Source of the DNA: CAYVQZ01 sp964453435
Lineage (GTDB): Bacteria > Abyssobacteria > SURF-5
Assembly: GCA_964453435.1 (NCBI GenBank)
Contig: CAYVQZ010000010.1
Location: forward strand, 1-64,000
Direction: 5' to 3'
Length of the DNA: 64,000 nt
Of this stretch, positions 7,788 to 16,415 are shown piece by piece. The first letter of the stretch is position 1, and every line of letters begins with the position of its first letter. The notes under the pieces are model-generated. The model saw nothing but the letters and a program-made list of their open reading frames with translations. It ran no database searches and was not told the origin of the DNA. The position numbers were made by a program, and so were the translations under genes.

Positions 7788-9338
7788 ATGAACCCTGACC
7801 CGCATTCGCAACTGGTAATCGTTCTCGACTTCGGCTCGCAGTACAGCCAATTGATAGCGCGCCGGATACGGGAATGCCACGTCTACTGCGAAATCCACCC
7901 GTTCGACCTCGATGCGCACGCAATCAAATCGAAAAAGCCAACGGGAGTCGTCCTTTCCGGCGGACCGGCAAGCGTCCCCGTTGAGGGCTCTCCGCTGCCC
8001 GACCCTGCCGTGCTGGAGCTCGATATCCCCATCCTCGGGATTTGCTACGGGCTTCAGGTAATCGGACAACTGATGGGCGGGAAGGTGCACCCGGCGACTC
8101 ACAGAGAATACGGCAAGGCCACCATGACGCAGTTCGATCCCGAGGGACTTTTCCATGGCCTCGAATCCGATTTGACAGTGTGGATGAGCCACGGCGACCA
8201 GATAAAAACCCTGCCGCCGGACTTCATCAACATCGGCGCGTCGGAGAACTCGCCGATTTGCGCCATAAAGCACTCGACGAGGCCGATTTACGGGCTCCAA
8301 TTTCATCCCGAAGTCGTGCACACCCCGCGCGGCGCTGATATCCTCAGGAATTTCCTGTTCCGCGTATGCGAATGCGAGCCCGTGTGGGACATGGGCTCAT
8401 TCATCGAGGAGACGGTCGAGCGGATTCGCCGAACGGTCGGACACGAGAGCGTGCTGTGCGCGCTCAGCGGCGGCGTCGACTCTTCGGTTACCGCGGCGCT
8501 GCTCCACCGGGCTGTCGGCGACCAGCTTCACTGCATCTTCGTCAATAACGGACTGCTCCGAAAAAACGAACCGAAACTGGTCGAGGAAGTCTTCCGGGAA
8601 CACTTTCCGATAAACCTGGATATCGTCGACGCCGTCGACTGGTTCCTTGACAAATTGAAGGGAGTCGAGGACCCCGAGACGAAGCGCAAGATTATCGGCG
8701 CCGAATTCATTCGCGTTTTCGAGGAAGAAGCCGGGCGGCTGGGTCATTTCAAGTATCTCGCCCAGGGCACCTTGTACCCCGACGTCATCGAGAGCGTCTC
8801 GACGCGCGGACCTTCGTCGACAATAAAGAGCCACCACAATGTCGGTGGATTGCCGGAGGACATGAACTTCGAGCTTATCGAGCCTCTCAAAGAACTGTTC
8901 AAGGATGAGGTGCGCGAGGTCGGCAAGCAACTGGGCCTTCCCGACAAAATCCTCTGGAGGCATCCGTTTCCGGGACCGGGACTGGCCGTCAGGGTGCTCG
9001 GCGAGGTGACCCGCGAAAAGCTGGACATTTTGCGGGAGGCGGATTTCATAGCGATCGAGGAAATCAGGAAGGCGGGGCTGTATCGCGACATCTGGCAGGC
9101 GTTCGTGGTGTTGCTGCCGGTGAAGAGCGTCGGCGTGATGGGAGACGCGCGCACGTATGAAAACGCGGTCGCGATACGCGCCGTGACGAGCATGGACGGA
9201 ATGACCGCCGACTGGTTCCGCTTTCCCGGCGAGGTTCTCGCCAGAATGTCGAATCGCATCATCAACGAGGTGAGAGGCGTGAACCGCGTCGTTTACGATA
9301 TCAGTTCGAAGCCTCCGAGCACAATCGAATGGGAGTGA
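7788..9338 (+). CDS. guaA: GMP synthase (glutamine-hydrolysing)
   Basis: GuaA aminates XMP to GMP using glutamine and ATP. The 516 residues hold an N-terminal class-I glutaminase with the nucleophile in GICYGLQVIG and the His/Glu of FHPEVVHT. An ATP-pyrophosphatase domain follows with the PP-loop SGGVDSSV. The C-terminal dimerisation domain ends in the standard PPSTIEWE. The gene overlaps nothing upstream, but its stop is within a few bases of the start of the next gene, beginning a tightly packed cluster of four genes. Confidence 0.97.
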   Translation: MNPDPHSQLVIVLDFGSQYSQLIARRIRECHVYCEIHPFDLDAHAIKSKKPTGVVLSGGPASVPVEGSPLPDPAVLELDIPILGICYGLQVIGQLMGGKVHPATHREYGKATMTQFDPEGLFHGLESDLTVWMSHGDQIKTLPPDFINIGASENSPICAIKHSTRPIYGLQFHPEVVHTPRGADILRNFLFRVCECEPVWDMGSFIEETVERIRRTVGHESVLCALSGGVDSSVTAALLHRAVGDQLHCIFVNNGLLRKNEPKLVEEVFREHFPINLDIVDAVDWFLDKLKGVEDPETKRKIIGAEFIRVFEEEAGRLGHFKYLAQGTLYPDVIESVSTRGPSSTIKSHHNVGGLPEDMNFELIEPLKELFKDEVREVGKQLGLPDKILWRHPFPGPGLAVRVLGEVTREKLDILREADFIAIEEIRKAGLYRDIWQAFVVLLPVKSVGVMGDARTYENAVAIRAVTSMDGMTADWFRFPGEVLARMSNRIINEVRGVNRVVYDISSKPPSTIEWE

Positions 9339-9343
9339 TGGAA

Positions 9344-9622
9344 ATGTCGAGCCGCCGCTCACGAACCTGCCCCGTTTGCGGCGCGGAAATCGCGGGCGAG
9401 GTCCCCGGATATTACATCGAGATCGAAAGCTACCGCCGCATCAGCGAGTTTGGCGAAAAGATTCCGCGCCGCGGCTCGAAAGAATATCACGAGGCCATGG
9501 ACAAACTGCGCTCGGAAATCGAGGACGCCTACTACAAGGACGGCGAAATGTACGACAACGACCACTTGTGGTGTTCTGTTTGCGGGAGCAGAATGGACCT
9601 CGGCAGCATCGGCGAGACATGA
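9344..9622 (+). CDS. Small zinc-ribbon protein, function unknown
   Basis: A 92-residue protein with two CxxC knuckles, CPVCG near the N-terminus and CSVCG near the C-terminus, separated by about 65 residues of charged helical sequence. This suggests one zinc ribbon closed by a helical insert. I chose the ATG at 9344 because GGGAG at 9331-9335 is correctly spaced; ATGs at 9329 and 9338 overlap the guaA stop and lie too close to that site. The gene overlaps the following glycosyltransferase gene as ATGA, so translation is coupled. I do not recognise a named family. Confidence 0.8.
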   Translation: MSSRRSRTCPVCGAEIAGEVPGYYIEIESYRRISEFGEKIPRRGSKEYHEAMDKLRSEIEDAYYKDGEMYDNDHLWCSVCGSRMDLGSIGET

Positions 9623-10323
9623 TATCGGTCGTCATACCCGCCTACAACGAAGTCGAGTCCCTGCGTCCGCTCACACTCGAGGCGCTCGATGTCATGCGAG
9701 GTCTCGGACAACCGTTCGAAATCCTGTTCGTTGACGACGGCAGCCGGGACGGCAGCCGCGAGCTTCTGCGCGCGCTCGCCGACGAGGTTCCGGAGGTCCG
9801 CTTCCTGGGATTCAAGCGCAACTGCGGGCAAACATCCGCGATGGCCGCCGGATTCCAACACGCCAAGGGCGACGTGATTGTCACGCTCGACGCCGACATG
9901 CAGAACGACCCGCATGATATTCCTCTGTTGCTGGAGAAACTGAGCGAATACGACATGGTTTGCGGCTGGCGCAGGAAACGCCATGATAATATCGTTCGCC
10001 GGATATCGAGCCGGACCGCCAATTACGTGAGGAACAAGCTCAGCGGCGAAGAGATAATCGACGTGGGGTGCTCGCTGAAAGCCTGCAAGCGCGAGTGCGT
10101 CGAGAACCTCAAACTGTTCGAAGGCATGCACCGGTTCTTGCCGACGATTGTGAAACTCGAAGGCTACAGCGTGGTTGAGGTCCCGGTGAATCATCGGCCC
10201 CGCGAATTTGGCGCGTCAAAATACAATATCCGGAACAGGATAGTGAAGGCGTTTCTCGACCTGCTCGCCGTCAGGTGGATGAAGAAACGCTGCATCAGGT
10301 ATGAAATCGAGGAGGAGCGATGA
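9619..10323 (+). CDS. Family 2 glycosyltransferase, dolichol-phosphate mannosyltransferase-like
   Basis: A 234-residue GT-A enzyme that probably transfers a sugar from a nucleotide donor to polyprenyl phosphate at the cytoplasmic membrane face. It shows ISVVIPAYNEVESL, the metal/donor motif VDDGSRDGS, NCGQTSAMAAGF, and LDADMQNDP. No C-terminal membrane helices are present, so it is the short soluble type. Its start overlaps the zinc-ribbon gene and its stop overlaps the LAB_N gene. With the ArnT-like transferase downstream, this suggests a lipid-linked-sugar modification of lipid A or another surface lipid. Confidence 0.9.
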   Translation: MISVVIPAYNEVESLRPLTLEALDVMRGLGQPFEILFVDDGSRDGSRELLRALADEVPEVRFLGFKRNCGQTSAMAAGFQHAKGDVIVTLDADMQNDPHDIPLLLEKLSEYDMVCGWRRKRHDNIVRRISSRTANYVRNKLSGEEIIDVGCSLKACKRECVENLKLFEGMHRFLPTIVKLEGYSVVEVPVNHRPREFGASKYNIRNRIVKAFLDLLAVRWMKKRCIRYEIEEER

Positions 10324-10616
10324 ACTGGTCTGACTGGCTGGGCATGAACTGGGCGGACCGTGTGTGGCTTGCCATCGGATTGGGCGGTCAGCTAATGTTC
10401 TTCATGCGGTTCCTGGTTCAATGGATCGTCTCGGAACGAAGAGGCGAGAGTGTTATTCCCTTGGCTTTCTGGTTTCTGAGTTTGTCCGGCAGCCTTATCC
10501 TGTTCAGCTACGCGGTCCACAGACGCGACCTCGTTTTCAGCCTCGGGCAGGCGTTCGGATTCACGGTCTATATCAGGAACCTGATGCTGATTTACAGGCA
10601 GCGGACCTCGGCGTGA
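10320..10616 (+). CDS. LAB_N (lipid A biosynthesis N-terminal) domain membrane protein
   Basis: A 98-residue protein with about three membrane helices and the LAB_N signature: GGQLMFFMRFLVQWIVSE, the acidic/Arg segment, then VIPLAFWFLSLSGSL. LAB_N domains are also found at the N-terminus of some LpxB proteins and as stand-alone small proteins beside GT2 enzymes. Its start overlaps the GT2 stop as ATGA, so the pair are probably partners in delivering a lipid-linked sugar. Confidence 0.9.
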   Translation: MNWSDWLGMNWADRVWLAIGLGGQLMFFMRFLVQWIVSERRGESVIPLAFWFLSLSGSLILFSYAVHRRDLVFSLGQAFGFTVYIRNLMLIYRQRTSA

Positions 10617-10619
10617 GCG

Positions 10620-10858
10620 GCCCATCCCGAGGCTTTCCAAATAATTTGAAAACACCTGAAGCACGCTTCGCGAGCAGACCGCCAATCCGAATTGTTCGAC
10701 GTTCGCTTCGGGGACAGTTGTTCATCACCCCTCGGGCCACTCGGAAATCATGAAAAAGGTTGAATTTCTGATGCGGTGAATCTGTCCCGCGGCTGGTGAT
10801 GCGGGTTAGTGAGGGTCTTCGGTGAGATGTGCAACCGAGAGACGAATTCACAGGCCGC
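10620..10858. repeat. Repeat-bearing spacer (18-mer motif and degraded family A element)
   Basis: The spacer before the ArnT-like gene contains the motif GTTCGCTTCGGGGACAGT at 10701-10718, also present at 47164 and inverted at 45732. A degraded family A element follows at about 10778-10858. It starts GTGAATCTGTCCC, continues GGTGATGCGGGTTAGTGAGGG, and ends GAGACGAATTCAC, so its ends are inverted relative to each other. The central palindrome is decayed. The proposed start of the next gene lies inside this element. Confidence 0.55.
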
Positions 10859-12515
10859 ACAATTGGCCGGGCCAACCTCCATTTTGAAAGTGCATTCTCA
10901 AAAGCTCAGACATATTCTCCTGCTCCTGCTCGCAATCTATTTCCTTTTCTTTTTCAGAATCGGAGCGCGCGACTTGTGGACTCCGGACGAGCCCAGGTAC
11001 GCGCAGGTGGCGCGGGAGATGCTCGAATGCGGCAATTGGGTCGTCCCGCACCTGAACGACGAGGTGTATCCCGAGAAGCCGCCATTGTATTTCTGGGTTG
11101 TCGCCATGCTTTCGAAACCTTTCGGCGACGTGACCGAGACAACGGCCCGCTTGCCCTCGGCGGTGTCGGCGGCGATCCTGGTGCTTTTGACATATTGGCT
11201 CGGGCTGAGAATGACAGGCGAGCGTGAAGGTTTTTGGGGGGCCCTCATCCTGACAACGAGCGTTCAGTTCGTGTGGGTCGGACGAATGGGAGTTCTGGAC
11301 GCGCTGCTCTCTCTTTGCATAGTCGCCGCGCTCGCAGCGTTCTATGCGGGTTATGCGGGAAAACGAGCCTGGCTTTATTTTCTCGGGTTCGTGTTCCTTG
11401 TCCCCGCCGTCCTGACGAAGGGGCCGGTCGGCATCGCGGCGCCCGTGGTCGTGATGGTGGTTTTTCTGCTGGTGGAATTACATCTTCGGAAGGAGGGAGC
11501 AGGAGGAGAACTGGCGTGGTTCGGGGCAGCCGCAGTTATCGGACTGGCCATTACCGGATTGGCCATAGGCCCGTGGTGGCATGCCGCCTTCGAGCGCAGC
11601 GGCGGAGATTACGGCTCCTCTGCGATCTTGTTAAAACAGACACTGGGCCGCATGTTCGAATCCTACTCGCACCGGCAGCCATTCTATTATTACTTTGTGG
11701 AGACGCTGTGGCAGTTCCTGCCGTGGACCGCCTTTGTTCCTCTGGCGTTGTGGTCGCTCCGGAGAAATGGAAATCTGCGAGAGCGCCTCGGGTTGCGGTT
11801 CCTTGTCGTATGGTTTCTGTCCGTGTTCGTGTTCTTTTCCCTGGTGTCCGGCAAACGCAGTCAGTATATTCTGCCGCTGTTCCCCGCCGGCGCATTGCTC
11901 ATGGGGTGGGCCTTGAACAGCGAAAAGCCGGATGAGGGACAGGTGAAGGAACGGAACAAATTCTCGATACCCCTGTTGTTGCTTGTGCTGGCTGCATGCG
12001 GGGGGCTCATCGCTCTCGTAACGGCTGCGCACCTGTACTTCCGCGATTTCCTGTGGATGACGGCAGCCGGCGTTTTCCTCTCGGCGCTCGTATTCACAAT
12101 GCTCGTCATACTCCTTCACAGGAAACCGCCCAGGACCGCACTGGCATGTGTGGCGGTGTTAACGATTCTCACGGGCACGGTCTTTTTCGGGTATCTCGCG
12201 CCCCTCATCGACAGCCACAAATCCGCTCGCTCGTTCTGCAATACGGTGCTGAGCGCGGTGGACGAAAATGACCCGTTGTATTTCATCGGGATGTATCGTC
12301 CCAACATCCATTTCTATATGCGTCGGTCTATGCCTCGCCTGGATACACTCACCGAGGTAACAGACTTGCTTGAGGAGACAGACGAAGTTTTTCTCGTTCT
12401 TCCGTTCCGCAAGAGAGACATGCTGGATTTTGGCCCTACGTTCCGGATTAAGGACGTCGCCCACGCGCGGGTCGGCAGCCGGCATGTTCTCTGCGTGTCG
12501 GTTCGCCGTATGTGA
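10827..12515 (+). CDS. ArnT/PMT-family (GT39-like) membrane glycosyltransferase
   Basis: A polytopic membrane protein of about 560 residues. It probably moves a sugar from undecaprenyl phosphate to a lipid A or protein acceptor on the periplasmic face. After the first helix comes the family loop DLWTPDEPRYAQVAREM with the catalytic acidic pair, followed by GNWVVPHLNDEVYPEKPPLY; about eleven further helices follow. The start is uncertain: the ATG at 10827 lies inside a repeat. TTG or GTG codons near 10883-10890 would start just before the first helix. The GT2 and LAB_N genes just upstream probably supply its lipid-linked donor. Confidence 0.85.
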   Translation: MCNRETNSQAAQLAGPTSILKVHSQKLRHILLLLLAIYFLFFFRIGARDLWTPDEPRYAQVAREMLECGNWVVPHLNDEVYPEKPPLYFWVVAMLSKPFGDVTETTARLPSAVSAAILVLLTYWLGLRMTGEREGFWGALILTTSVQFVWVGRMGVLDALLSLCIVAALAAFYAGYAGKRAWLYFLGFVFLVPAVLTKGPVGIAAPVVVMVVFLLVELHLRKEGAGGELAWFGAAAVIGLAITGLAIGPWWHAAFERSGGDYGSSAILLKQTLGRMFESYSHRQPFYYYFVETLWQFLPWTAFVPLALWSLRRNGNLRERLGLRFLVVWFLSVFVFFSLVSGKRSQYILPLFPAGALLMGWALNSEKPDEGQVKERNKFSIPLLLLVLAACGGLIALVTAAHLYFRDFLWMTAAGVFLSALVFTMLVILLHRKPPRTALACVAVLTILTGTVFFGYLAPLIDSHKSARSFCNTVLSAVDENDPLYFIGMYRPNIHFYMRRSMPRLDTLTEVTDLLEETDEVFLVLPFRKRDMLDFGPTFRIKDVAHARVGSRHVLCVSVRRM

Positions 12516-12719
12516 GAGAACGACTCAGGGCACACACGGAACCGAGAAAACCTCGTCTCGTCACTCGAAGCCGGGCCCTTCCGAATTGTTCGCGCAGGCG
12601 CCAATTCGTTCGCACAGTTCGAATTGTCAAATGTACCATTTGCAATTGCCGAATGAATTTACAGTGGCCATTGCTGGAGACGGTCGGCCAAATGGGCCGC
12701 AGCGCCATCTTTGCGAGTG
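12516..12719. other. Gene-free spacer
   Basis: Together with the leader to 12833 this gap exceeds 300 bases. It holds short GAATTGTTCGC-type segments resembling those in the other repeat-rich gaps and no convincing ORF. A consensus promoter begins at its right edge. Confidence 0.5.
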
Positions 12720-12748
12720 TTGACACTCCTTCCGGGATGTGCTATCAT
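12720..12748 (+). promoter_or_regulatory. Sigma70-type promoter
   Basis: A perfect TTGACA (12720-12725), a 17-base spacer and TATCAT (12743-12748). It points at the GspF-N-like membrane protein gene, leaving a leader of about 80 bases. Confidence 0.8.
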
Positions 12749-12833
12749 CGGAATTGGTAATCCGTTACAGCGCTTGATGTTGCGCGGCTTCGAGCGTTTC
12801 CGTGTGGCGGGGCCGCGCGATGGACGGTCGTCG

Positions 12834-13535
12834 ATGAAAAAATTTAACTATGAAGGGATAAACAAGAGCGGGCAGGCGGTTACCGGCACAACTCAGGGAG
12901 AAAACGAACAGCAAGTCAAGGCTCAGCTCGTAAAATTCGGCTTCACGAATATCACGGTGCGCGAAGAAGCCGAGCGGAAAGACCGGAGCGATCGGCCCTC
13001 GGCGGACTCCAGGGAGTTGCCCGATGATTTCGTCCAAAGAATGGTCGACGGCGACATCGATGTGGCCGGCCCGGTCTCGGGGGATGAAGCCGAGGAAGAC
13101 GAGTGGTATCGCGCCGAGGCTTTGGCGAACATCAGGCGGCTCCGGCGCCGCGAGAACATCGCCCTTGTCATCACGGTTATTGTGCTGGGCGTCTTCGGGG
13201 CCTATTTTCTGTATAACAAGATGACCGAGGTATCCGCTCCCGAACCCCGGATCATTACGCGGAGCAGCAGCGCGATGCTGAGTTTCAATGATGTGTACGT
13301 AAAGGGCGCCGACCTTGTGTTCATAGTGCATGCGCCAAACTGGAACGGCAATGTTCGGGTCGATTTTCAGGCCTGGGACGCATTCGATAACCGGATAGAC
13401 TTCGGAACCGCCAGGCTCGGGTTCATCGGCGAACACTATGGCGGAGCGCCGCAAAAGAGCGGCACGTTCACGCTCAAGCCGACACGGTTTTATGAGCGCA
13501 TCGAATTGCTCGTGAGCGGCGATGAGGGAAAATGA
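12834..13535 (+). CDS. Single-pass membrane protein with a GspF/PilC N-terminal-like domain
   Basis: A 233-residue protein. Residues 1-45 (MKKFNYEGINKSGQAVTG, then QVKAQLVKFGFTNITV) follow the pattern of the N-terminal cytoplasmic domain of type II secretion/type IV pilus platform proteins: an F-x-Y-x-G start, a G-x-x-V-x-G turn, then L-x-x-x-G-F. An acidic linker (45-85), an Arg-rich segment (IRRLRRREN), one membrane helix (about 107-127) and a periplasmic beta-rich domain of about 100 residues follow. The remaining parts of GspF are absent, so this is not a secretion platform. A lipoprotein gene follows five bases downstream. Function unknown. Confidence 0.8.
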   Translation: MKKFNYEGINKSGQAVTGTTQGENEQQVKAQLVKFGFTNITVREEAERKDRSDRPSADSRELPDDFVQRMVDGDIDVAGPVSGDEAEEDEWYRAEALANIRRLRRRENIALVITVIVLGVFGAYFLYNKMTEVSAPEPRIITRSSSAMLSFNDVYVKGADLVFIVHAPNWNGNVRVDFQAWDAFDNRIDFGTARLGFIGEHYGGAPQKSGTFTLKPTRFYERIELLVSGDEGK

Positions 13536-13539
13536 AACG

Positions 13540-14112
13540 ATGACCGTGTGCGGCAATGACACCGGGAAGAAAACCGCTTTGAGCAGAAGACCGTTTCCGG
13601 GTCCGCTGCTCTCGTCTCGCAGTGTCGGAAACGCGAGTTTCCTTGCGAAGCCTCCTTTGTTGCGCTGCAAGCCCGGAATCTCCGCACGGACAGAGAGCCG
13701 CAATCCACTGAACCTGATCGCGCTGTTCATGCTCCTGCTGTTTGCTGTTTCGGGATGCAGCGAGGAGTCTCGAGCGCGATATGCATTGAAAAAAATCGTT
13801 CACAAAGAGATAGACCAGTTCAATAAGTACCATCAACGAGAAGTGAAGCCGAAAACCTATGAAACGGTCGGCGGATTCTATCGCATTTACCATCAGCGGG
13901 TTGACCCGGTTGTGAACATGAGGCGAACCAACTCCGTCGACACGCCTTATGTAGCGACGATCCGTTTCACCGAAGATATTTATCTCACGCGGAAACGTTC
14001 CACGAGGGAAGAAACCCAACGCGACATTCATTTCATTCTCTCCAATTCGAGCAAACGCGAACTCGTGTACGCTTATGTCGGGGGCTCATGGAAGAGGAAA
14101 GAGGTATATTGA
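13540..14112 (+). CDS. Putative lipoprotein
   Basis: A small exported protein with a lipobox LFAVSGC preceded by a hydrophobic helix (NLIALFMLLL). The mature part is about 118 residues, basic, with no family I recognise. The ATG at 13540 sits just after the upstream stop but leaves about 70 residues before the lipobox Cys, long for a signal peptide. The in-frame TTGs at 13657 or 13660 would give a more normal 33-residue signal region. It is presumably co-transcribed with, and perhaps partners, the upstream membrane protein. Confidence 0.65.
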   Translation: MTVCGNDTGKKTALSRRPFPGPLLSSRSVGNASFLAKPPLLRCKPGISARTESRNPLNLIALFMLLLFAVSGCSEESRARYALKKIVHKEIDQFNKYHQREVKPKTYETVGGFYRIYHQRVDPVVNMRRTNSVDTPYVATIRFTEDIYLTRKRSTREETQRDIHFILSNSSKRELVYAYVGGSWKRKEVY

Positions 14113-14230
14113 CGGCCCGTCGCCCCCGAAATGACCATCTCTCCCGAAGCATTGCCCTGGCCGGCGGTCCGAATCGCGGCGCATTTACCCGCCTCGAGAG
14201 GCAGGCCGCAAGATTGAAAAAGGCTGAACC

Positions 14231-15007
14231 ATGAACCACACGGAGACGGCGAAACGTCCGAACTTCCTGCGAGCTTCGCTTTATGTGTTTCTGATTTGCC
14301 TCTATACGTTTATCCTCGGCTTGCCGTGCCTTCTCCTGTCTCTCTTCGCGCCCCGAAGAGCGGTAAGCTACTGGTTCGTTCCGGCGTGGGCCCGGCTCCT
14401 GCTTTGGACCTGCGGAGTCAAGGTCGAGGCAGCGGGGGCGGAAAACATTCCCGGGGAAGGCCCTTTCATTCTGATGTCGACGCATACCAGTCATTTTGAT
14501 ATTCCGGTCCTGCTCAAAGTAGTCCCTCGGCAGTTCAGGATCGTGGCAAAAAAGTCCCTGTTCAAGATTCCTGTTTTCGGGTGGGCCATGTCGACGATGG
14601 GGTATGTGAGCGTCGACAGGGAGAACCGGGAGCAGGCGTTCGCCAGCCTCGACAACGCCGCGGAGACAGTGAAGGGAGGAATGCCGCTGCTGATTTTTCC
14701 CGAAGGGACACGGAGCGACGATGGTTCGCTCAAGCATTTTAAGAAAGGCGGTTTCATGCTTGCCACAAAGGCGCAGGCGCCGGTCGTTCCCGTTGTCATC
14801 GACGGCACATATCACGTGCTCCCGAAGTGGACATGGCGCATTTGTCCGGGCCGTGTGCGCGCGACATTTCTTCCGCAGATCGACACATCGGTTTACTCGC
14901 CGGAAACGAAGGAATCTCTGATGGAGGAGGTTCGCCGCGCGATGCTGAATGCGCGGGGAAAGGCGCCCGTGGCGCGCCCGGCGGAAGGCTTGACGGAACG
15001 AGTCTGA
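14231..15007 (+). CDS. plsC: 1-acyl-sn-glycerol-3-phosphate acyltransferase
   Basis: PlsC acylates lysophosphatidic acid to phosphatidic acid at the inner membrane. The 258-residue protein has one or two N-terminal hydrophobic helices. The acyltransferase blocks follow: the H-x4-D motif in STHTSHFDIPVL, KKSLFKIPVFGWAM, and the acceptor-site FPEGTRSDDG. Its length is typical. The last codons contain the purB promoter (14990-15018). Confidence 0.92.
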   Translation: MNHTETAKRPNFLRASLYVFLICLYTFILGLPCLLLSLFAPRRAVSYWFVPAWARLLLWTCGVKVEAAGAENIPGEGPFILMSTHTSHFDIPVLLKVVPRQFRIVAKKSLFKIPVFGWAMSTMGYVSVDRENREQAFASLDNAAETVKGGMPLLIFPEGTRSDDGSLKHFKKGGFMLATKAQAPVVPVVIDGTYHVLPKWTWRICPGRVRATFLPQIDTSVYSPETKESLMEEVRRAMLNARGKAPVARPAEGLTERV

Positions 15008-15018
15008 ATTGGTATGAT
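14990..15018 (+). promoter_or_regulatory. Sigma70-type promoter of the pur operon
   Basis: TTGACG (14990-14995), a 17-base spacer and TATGAT (15013-15018). The -35 box lies inside the end of plsC. The expected start near 15025 leaves a leader of about 90 bases before purB. I do not see a purine riboswitch aptamer in that leader. Confidence 0.8.
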
Positions 15019-15113
15019 ACACGCGCAATTGCCGTAACCTTTCCATTTCATTGTGTCGAACTTTCTACACCCCTCGATAAGTCGCGCGATTCCGGAACCA
15101 TGGGGTTTAGGCC

Positions 15114-16415
15114 ATGATTAAACGATATTCCCGGCCGGAGATGGCAGCAATCTGGACCGAGGAACACAAGCTTCGGACGTGGCTGAAAGTGGAGATTCTC
15201 GCATGCGAGGCATGGGCCAAGCTCGGGAAAATTCCGCCTCATGCGGTCAGCGTAATCAAGGAGAAGGCTGACTTTTCGGTCGACCGCGTTCTCGAAATAG
15301 AAGAGGTAACGAAACACGATGTCATCGCGTTCCTGACGGCGGTGGGCGAGCATGTGGGGCCGGAGTCCCGCTACATTCACTTCGGGATGACCTCGTCCGA
15401 TATGCTCGATACGGCGCTGGCGGTGAACCTGTGCGAGGCAACCGACATTATCATCGCCGACCTGGAGAACCTCCTGTCGGTCCTGAAGAAAAAGGCGCTC
15501 GAGCATAAAAAGACGCCGATGATCGGCCGCTCCCATGGCGTGCACGCCGAGCCGGTCACGTTCGGGTTGAAAATGGCTCTCTGGTACACGGAGACACAGC
15601 GAAACCTCGAACGCATGCGCAGCGCGCGCGACAGTATCGCGGTGGGGAAGGTTTCGGGGGCCGTGGGCACGTTCGCCAATCTGGACCCGTTTGTCGAACA
15701 GTATGTGTGTTCGAACCTCGGGCTCGAGCCCGCTCCCGTGTCCACGCAGGTCGTTCAGCGGGACCGCCATGCGGAATTCTTGACGACGCTCGCAATCATT
15801 GCAAGTTCGCTGGACAAGTTCGCGACGGAGATACGGAATCTGCAGCGGACCGAGATTCTGGAGGCGGAAGAATTCTTCGAAAAGGGACAAAAGGGGTCCT
15901 CGGCGATGCCGCACAAGCGGAACCCGATACGATGCGAGCAGGTCTCCGGTCTCGCGAGGGTGCTGCGGGCGAACGCCATGGCCGCATTGGAGAACATCGC
16001 GCTGTGGCACGAACGGGACATCTCCCATTCATCCGTCGAACGGGTCATCATCCCCGATAGCTGTGTCCTGGTGGATTATCTTCTCGCGCGTTTTGCCGGC
16101 ATCGTGGAGAAGTTGCTGGTGTATCCGGACAACATGCGGCGGAACCTGGAGAAAACAAAGGGGATGATTTTTTCCGAGCGCGTGCTGCTGGAACTGGTGG
16201 AACAGGGGCTGACGCGCGAGGATTCATACAAGATTGTTCAGAGAAACGCAATGAAGGTTTGGGAAGACGGCGCCGAGTTTCGCGATGCGCTCGTGTCCGA
16301 TCCGGAGGTCTCCTCCTGCATTCCCGAAGAAAAGCTGGATGAGATTTTCGACCTCGGCCATCACCTCAGGTTTGTGGATGAGATATTTGAGAGGGCGGGG
16401 TTAGCCGATGCCTGA
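15114..16415 (+). CDS. purB: Adenylosuccinate lyase
   Basis: PurB removes fumarate from SAICAR and from adenylosuccinate, serving both the main purine pathway and the AMP branch. The 433 residues include the B. subtilis-type signatures MIKRYSRPEMAAIW, HFGMTSSDMLDTAL, GRSHGVHAEPVTFG and the flexible catalytic loop GSSAMPHKRNP. It is the first gene of the large pur operon and overlaps purC by eight bases. Confidence 0.97.
   Translation: MIKRYSRPEMAAIWTEEHKLRTWLKVEILACEAWAKLGKIPPHAVSVIKEKADFSVDRVLEIEEVTKHDVIAFLTAVGEHVGPESRYIHFGMTSSDMLDTALAVNLCEATDIIIADLENLLSVLKKKALEHKKTPMIGRSHGVHAEPVTFGLKMALWYTETQRNLERMRSARDSIAVGKVSGAVGTFANLDPFVEQYVCSNLGLEPAPVSTQVVQRDRHAEFLTTLAIIASSLDKFATEIRNLQRTEILEAEEFFEKGQKGSSAMPHKRNPIRCEQVSGLARVLRANAMAALENIALWHERDISHSSVERVIIPDSCVLVDYLLARFAGIVEKLLVYPDNMRRNLEKTKGMIFSERVLLELVEQGLTREDSYKIVQRNAMKVWEDGAEFRDALVSDPEVSSCIPEEKLDEIFDLGHHLRFVDEIFERAGLADA

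Noticed and set aside
15019..15113. Purine riboswitch in the purB leader
   Set aside because: The leader is too short and lacks the conserved purine-aptamer core; no paired stem order fits.
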